Part shown: positions 14,673 to 18,768 of the stretch, piece by piece
How positions within the stretch are numbered: position 1 is the first letter of the stretch
How the letters are laid out: each line of letters starts with the position of its first letter
Origin: Euryarchaeota archaeon UBA53
GTDB lineage: Archaea; Thermoplasmatota; Poseidoniia; Poseidoniales; Poseidoniaceae
Assembly (NCBI GenBank): GCA_002507425.1
Contig: DAZU01000106.1
Coordinates: 1 to 18,768 of the forward strand
Length of the DNA stretch: 18,768 nt
Direction: 5' to 3'
Position numbers and translations under genes: made by a program
The notes under the pieces: model-generated
Seen by the model: the letters and a program-made list of their open reading frames with translations, nothing else
Told to the model about the DNA's origin: nothing
The model's database searches: none

Positions 14673-17189
14673 ATGCGCAGAGGGCAAGTGCTGACTCTAT
14701 TTCTTGTCGGCCTATTGTTGATGATTGCTCCAGCCACCTCTGGTGATCAAGATTCAATGTCTCTTCAGGCAGAAATAGAAAATACTCCACAAAAAGGTTG
14801 GTTTGGTATTGGAGAAACTGTCGAAATATCTGCTACATTAATCAATACAGGCGAGACGGATAGCATTACTGTCGATCCTTCCTGCAATGAAGTTCTAAGA
14901 GTTTGGTCCGCAACAGAAATTGTTGCGGATTATTCTAGGAACTGCATGGGGCAAAGTAGAGGTTTAGACGTCGATGGTTTCTCTGAAACAATTCTTAATA
15001 CCCTTTCGTGGGACCTCAGGGATGATAATGGAGAAATTGTTCCATCCGGAGAATATAGGGTAGAGTATCTAATTCCAGGAAACGACCTTTCCAGTGAGGT
15101 AACGGTTCTCGTTCAAACACCATTAGCCATACCTGATTATTTTTCGATTGACGTGTTGGTCACCGCAAGAGACGGCATTCATATTGAATCCGTACCATCT
15201 GTTCTCACAATAAGGCTTCAAAATAACCTTCCACAGGACGTTAGTTTTGATTTTGGTGACTGCAAAGTTATAATCAACTCAAATTTATATGGAGATTGTG
15301 GACCTAAAAACCTGCTTGGCAACCAAGTGGTAACTATCGCACAAACCGCAATAATTCCATTTGAAGGAGATAACACGTATTCAGTATCACTTGGAGATAG
15401 TAACCTAAGCAAAGATATCTCCTTCTATGCTATTTCTGATACTGATAATGGCATGTCTAATGGTGAGATAGGCAACTTGGATGTAAGGTTGTCAACCGAT
15501 TACAGACAAAATTCTGGAATGGAATACTTTGAATCTGCAATAATATTAGAGAATAAGAACAGTGAAAATGTTACTCTAAGTTTTAACGATACATGCAGAA
15601 GTGAGATGTGGATTTTGGACTCCACTGGCACGGTAGTCATGGATTCTCGTTATTTCAAAGAATGTTCATCTATGAATACTGAGACGTTATTGTCACCCGC
15701 TGGTGAGAAGAGTTTTGCCCAGCCTGACTGGCAATTCATAGACGTCGATGCATGTTATGTTCCTCCTGGTGATTTAATGGTAATAATGGAGATTCCAGAA
15801 CACGATTTGTTTGGAACCGATATCATCTCTATTACTAGAGACAAAGATTTCTATTGCGAAAATACCGACCTTGAAATTACTGCCGAAATCTCGGGAAATC
15901 AACTATTGAATCTGGAGCCAATCATAACCGCAACGGATTATTTTGACATAAAGTGGTTCAATATTTGCGGGTTGGAATCAAAGTTGTATGGACCTGATGG
16001 ATATATCGAAGAATACCTAACAGAGTGCGACTACACAGATACTACAACAACAAGAATCCAACGAGATTACTTAGATTCGTTTGAGATTGACATGACATCA
16101 ATGGAAGATGGTGAGTATTCTATTGAATTTGAGACAAACACAGCGCCTCAAATAAAATCGACAATTACATTCCAGTGGCCAATTATTGAGGAAGGTCAGA
16201 ATGAGATACCTGATGAGTCTGCACAAACTGAAAACAAGCCGATTGAAGTGTTTGAAGGATTCTGGAGTGCTACATCCAACGAAGACGGTAAATGCTGGCT
16301 ACTAAACACAGAGGATAATCAAATAATCACTTTATCAGGAGCACCAGGACTCGCTAATTGGATGCCAGTTGATGGTGTAAGCGGCGTTTATTCCGCATAC
16401 GAATCTACACCCACACCAGCTTGTAATTTGTTTAGTGCGCCATCGATAACAATTACAGGAGTTGTCTCTGAAGATTCTCCAATTCTCGAGGACCCTGTTG
16501 TAATCGAGGAATCAAGCGATTCACTAACTCCTAACAGTAATCAAGATATTTCTCCCGCAGTAATCTCTGTTGGGGTAGTGATTGCAAGTGGAGGAATTCT
16601 ATCACTGCTATTCACTTTAATCTCCACAAATGAAAGCCTAAGGATTCCTGCAACTACTGCTGGATTGTGGTTCTTAGGCTTGATTGGTAGAACTAGCGAA
16701 ACAAGCGATGGTAGATATCAACGAGGACGGCTCATGGGCTATTTGACTGCAAATCCTGGTTGCCACTTCAGAGCACTAATGGCGGCCTTAGATATGTCAA
16801 ACGGCCAGATTACTCACCACCTAAAAATATTACAGGACGAAGATAGAATTTGGAGAAGACCAGATGGAAGATTAGTCAGATTCTACCCCTATACAATCGA
16901 TCTACATCCCGGTATTTCAGACGATGATTTGCCACTACCTCCTCTCTCCCCAGACCCCAATAGTCTTCAAGGGAAAATTCTCAGACTATTGGATGATGAT
17001 GGGCAGATGAATAAATCCCCAACACAGGCTGAATTAGCCCAAAGGCTGGATAGATCGCAGCAGCTTGTAAGTCATCATTTGAGAACACTTCAAAAGTTTG
17101 GTTTGGTAGAGAGGTTAAAGAAAGGTATGAAAAATCGATACTGTCTGACTAGAGAAGCGGTATTCCTACTCGATACTACTGACCTGTGA
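14673..17189 (+). CDS. membrane-spanning transcription regulator: extracytoplasmic beta-rich sensor plus two winged helices
   Basis: An 838-residue protein. Residues 1-24 are a signal peptide or first membrane segment (MRRGQVLTLFLVGLLLMIA). The region ~30-600 is beta-rich and exported, with several related domains of the BsuPI/Ig-like kind, for example FGIGETVEISATLINTG then SWDLRDDNGEIVPSGEYRV (about 45-130) and later counterparts, many carrying paired cysteines. A transmembrane helix (~629-652) and a second hydrophobic stretch (~658-677) follow. The cytoplasmic end has two winged helix-turn-helix domains: ~681-745 (FRALMAALDMSNGQITHHLK) and ~764-833 (TQAELAQRLDRSQQLVSHHL), both ArsR/MarR-like. 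This suggests a one-component system that reads an outside signal and binds DNA while in the membrane, unless released by proteolysis. Ligand and targets are unknown; an 18-bp dyad upstream suggests self-regulation. Confidence 0.88.
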   Translation: MRRGQVLTLFLVGLLLMIAPATSGDQDSMSLQAEIENTPQKGWFGIGETVEISATLINTGETDSITVDPSCNEVLRVWSATEIVADYSRNCMGQSRGLDVDGFSETILNTLSWDLRDDNGEIVPSGEYRVEYLIPGNDLSSEVTVLVQTPLAIPDYFSIDVLVTARDGIHIESVPSVLTIRLQNNLPQDVSFDFGDCKVIINSNLYGDCGPKNLLGNQVVTIAQTAIIPFEGDNTYSVSLGDSNLSKDISFYAISDTDNGMSNGEIGNLDVRLSTDYRQNSGMEYFESAIILENKNSENVTLSFNDTCRSEMWILDSTGTVVMDSRYFKECSSMNTETLLSPAGEKSFAQPDWQFIDVDACYVPPGDLMVIMEIPEHDLFGTDIISITRDKDFYCENTDLEITAEISGNQLLNLEPIITATDYFDIKWFNICGLESKLYGPDGYIEEYLTECDYTDTTTTRIQRDYLDSFEIDMTSMEDGEYSIEFETNTAPQIKSTITFQWPIIEEGQNEIPDESAQTENKPIEVFEGFWSATSNEDGKCWLLNTEDNQIITLSGAPGLANWMPVDGVSGVYSAYESTPTPACNLFSAPSITITGVVSEDSPILEDPVVIEESSDSLTPNSNQDISPAVISVGVVIASGGILSLLFTLISTNESLRIPATTAGLWFLGLIGRTSETSDGRYQRGRLMGYLTANPGCHFRALMAALDMSNGQITHHLKILQDEDRIWRRPDGRLVRFYPYTIDLHPGISDDDLPLPPLSPDPNSLQGKILRLLDDDGQMNKSPTQAELAQRLDRSQQLVSHHLRTLQKFGLVERLKKGMKNRYCLTREAVFLLDTTDL

Positions 17190-17247
17190 TTCATCAGATG
17201 GTTTCAAGGCTAAAACAATCTTGGCTGTGTCGAACAGTGATTAGGGC

Positions 17248-17251
17248 GGTG
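17248..17251 (+). promoter_or_regulatory. candidate ribosome binding site of leuS
   Basis: GGTG lies 5 bases before the ATG at 17257, inside GGGCGGTG. It supports this start codon for leuS, which also matches the family N-terminus. The short gap after the preceding gene (17190-17256, 67 bases) shows no clear TATA box or hairpin. Confidence 0.4.
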
Positions 17252-17256
17252 CGTTG

Positions 17257-18768
17257 ATGGGTGAATATATTCCGCAAAAGACCGAAGAGTCATGGCAGGA
17301 AAAATGGGAGGCCTCTGGTATCTTCAATGTTGAATATGCCAAGGATAATCCTGTCTTTTATTGCCTTGAAATGTATCCTTACCCTTCAGGAAAAATGCAC
17401 ATGGGTCATGTTAGAAATTATTCTATTGGTGACGCTGTTGCACGATATAAACGACTGATGGGTTTCGATGTACTATATCCTATTGGGTTTGATTCGTTTG
17501 GCATGCCAGCTGAAAATGCGGCGATTGCAGAAGGAGGACACCCTCATGAGATCACCGAGAAAAATATGGCGTCAATTACAAAGCAGATTAAGAGGATGGG
17601 TTTTTCATATGACTGGAGAAGGATGGTGAAAAGTCATGACCCTGAATATTACAAATGGAATCAATGGTTCTTTACTAAATTCCTTGAAAATGGTCTTGCA
17701 TATCAGGAATTTGCTCCAGTTAATTGGTGTAAATCTTGTGATACAGTTCTAGCAAACGAGCAAGTCAAGGCTGGGAGATGTTGGAGGTGTAATGGACCTG
17801 TCAAGCAGAAGGAGATGAGTCAATGGTTCCTTGACATAACAAAATATGCTCAACAACTTCTAGATGGATTAGAAACAATCCAATTTCCAGAGAACGTCAA
17901 AGCCCTACAACAAGATTGGATAGGGAAATCTGAAGGAGCAGAAATAGAATTTGACGTTGAAAATAAAAATGACAAGATTAGAGTTTTTACAACTAGGCCT
18001 GACACTCTATTCGGTGCAACATTCGTCACATTAGCCCCAGAGCATGAATTATCAAGAAAACTAGTTGAAGGTACAGAATTCGAAGCGGCATGGAAGGAAC
18101 TGTATGATGAAATAATTACCATGAGTGAATTTGACAGAATCAAAAACATGGGTAAGAAGAAAGGTGTGCCAACCGGGTCTTTCGCAATCCATCCATTAAC
18201 AGGGGATAAGCTACCAATTTGGATTGGTAATTTTGTTATTGCATCATACGGAACAGGGGCTGTTATGGCTGTACCGGGTCATGATCAGCGAGATTTCGAA
18301 TTCGCTGAGAAATATAATATCCCGATAAAGAGAGTTTTAGTGATGACTCAAGATGGTGATGCCAATTCAGATTTGAGCGAGGCAGAGCCCGCTTATGGAT
18401 GGATGGTAAACTCGCCTATTGATGGGTTTGATGGGCTTTATGGGGATGAGGCCAAAAAGGCTGTTTGTAAGGCTCTAGAAAATATTAACAAAGGACATGG
18501 AACAATAAATTGGAAGATTAGGCCATGGCTAATAAGTAGACAAAGATATTGGGGCACTCCAATACCAGTTATTCACTGCGAAAAATGTGGAGTAGTACCT
18601 GTCCCAGAGGAAGATCTTCCCGTTGAATTGCCTAGAGATGTCGTATTTGATGGTAAAGGAAACCCATTGGAAGGCAGTGAGAGTTTCTGCAATGTTATTT
18701 GCCCAAAATGTGGAATTCCAGCAAGAAGAGAAACCGACACTATGGATACATTTGTAGACTCTTCTTGG
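17257..18768 (+). CDS. leuS: leucyl-tRNA synthetase, bacterial type (3' end outside window)
   Basis: The first 504 codons of a class I leucyl-tRNA synthetase, which charges tRNA-Leu in the cytoplasm. The start is close to the bacterial N-terminus (YIPQKTEESWQEKWE). The HIGH motif appears as HMGH (48-51) in MHMGHVRNYSIGD, followed by GFDSFGMPAENAA. A zinc-type region with WCKSC and CWRC flanks VLANEQV. The CP1 editing domain shows TTRPDTLFG (245-253) and GTGAVMAVPGHDQRD, and after it come a second four-cysteine region (CEKC and CPKC) and DTMDTFVDSSW. These blocks are those of bacterial LeuRS, not the archaeal/eukaryotic form, so acquisition from bacteria is likely. The KMSKS loop and anticodon-binding domain lie beyond the window. 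Confidence 0.95.
   Translation, partial: MGEYIPQKTEESWQEKWEASGIFNVEYAKDNPVFYCLEMYPYPSGKMHMGHVRNYSIGDAVARYKRLMGFDVLYPIGFDSFGMPAENAAIAEGGHPHEITEKNMASITKQIKRMGFSYDWRRMVKSHDPEYYKWNQWFFTKFLENGLAYQEFAPVNWCKSCDTVLANEQVKAGRCWRCNGPVKQKEMSQWFLDITKYAQQLLDGLETIQFPENVKALQQDWIGKSEGAEIEFDVENKNDKIRVFTTRPDTLFGATFVTLAPEHELSRKLVEGTEFEAAWKELYDEIITMSEFDRIKNMGKKKGVPTGSFAIHPLTGDKLPIWIGNFVIASYGTGAVMAVPGHDQRDFEFAEKYNIPIKRVLVMTQDGDANSDLSEAEPAYGWMVNSPIDGFDGLYGDEAKKAVCKALENINKGHGTINWKIRPWLISRQRYWGTPIPVIHCEKCGVVPVPEEDLPVELPRDVVFDGKGNPLEGSESFCNVICPKCGIPARRETDTMDTFVDSSW

Overview
The window looks like a piece of a planktonic Euryarchaeota genome, most likely Marine Group II (Candidatus Poseidoniales) or a close Thermoplasmata-related lineage. 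This is an inference from gene content and style: large secreted proteins with thrombospondin type 3-like Asp/Gly repeats and one C-terminal membrane anchor, a membrane-tethered regulator with two winged helices, archaeal TATA-like boxes at leaderless spacing, very tight gene packing, and several bacterial-looking genes (leucyl-tRNA synthetase, thioredoxin, BolA with monothiol glutaredoxin). Only a search against genomes would settle the lineage.

Positions 1-8329 hold a surface-glycan region with housekeeping genes mixed in. On the plus strand are the end of a UDP-HexNAc 4-epimerase-like gene, then a PP-loop ATPase with a QueC-like four-cysteine motif. On the minus strand lies bolA-grxD followed by a MurG-like GT-B glycosyltransferase. 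The plus strand then carries a cysteate synthase-family PLP enzyme and a lipid-linked oligosaccharide flippase. The minus strand has rpe (ribulose-phosphate 3-epimerase) followed by a GT4-type glycosyltransferase. Together the epimerase, two glycosyltransferases and flippase suggest assembly and export of a lipid-linked glycan. The PP-loop enzyme and the cysteate synthase are the unexpected parts and could make an unusual (amidated or sulfonated) decoration; that link is inference.

Positions 8330-10332 hold thioredoxin and, convergent with it, a compact winged-helix STAND NTPase. Positions 10414-13869 encode a 1151-residue surface protein: signal peptide, a seven-unit WD40-like propeller, twelve FPxxxxQW calcium-type repeats, a transmembrane helix and a cytoplasmic tail. 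It abuts a convergent glyoxalase II-like metallo-beta-lactamase hydrolase. Positions 14673-17189 encode a membrane-spanning transcription regulator with an extracytoplasmic beta-rich sensor and two cytoplasmic winged helices; an 18-bp perfect dyad lies just upstream. The window ends inside a bacterial-type leuS.

No rRNA, tRNA, CRISPR array or insertion sequence was seen, and no gene-free stretch exceeds 300 bases. All four convergent junctions overlap or nearly touch (17-bp overlap, 71-bp overlap, 2-bp gap, 0-bp gap).
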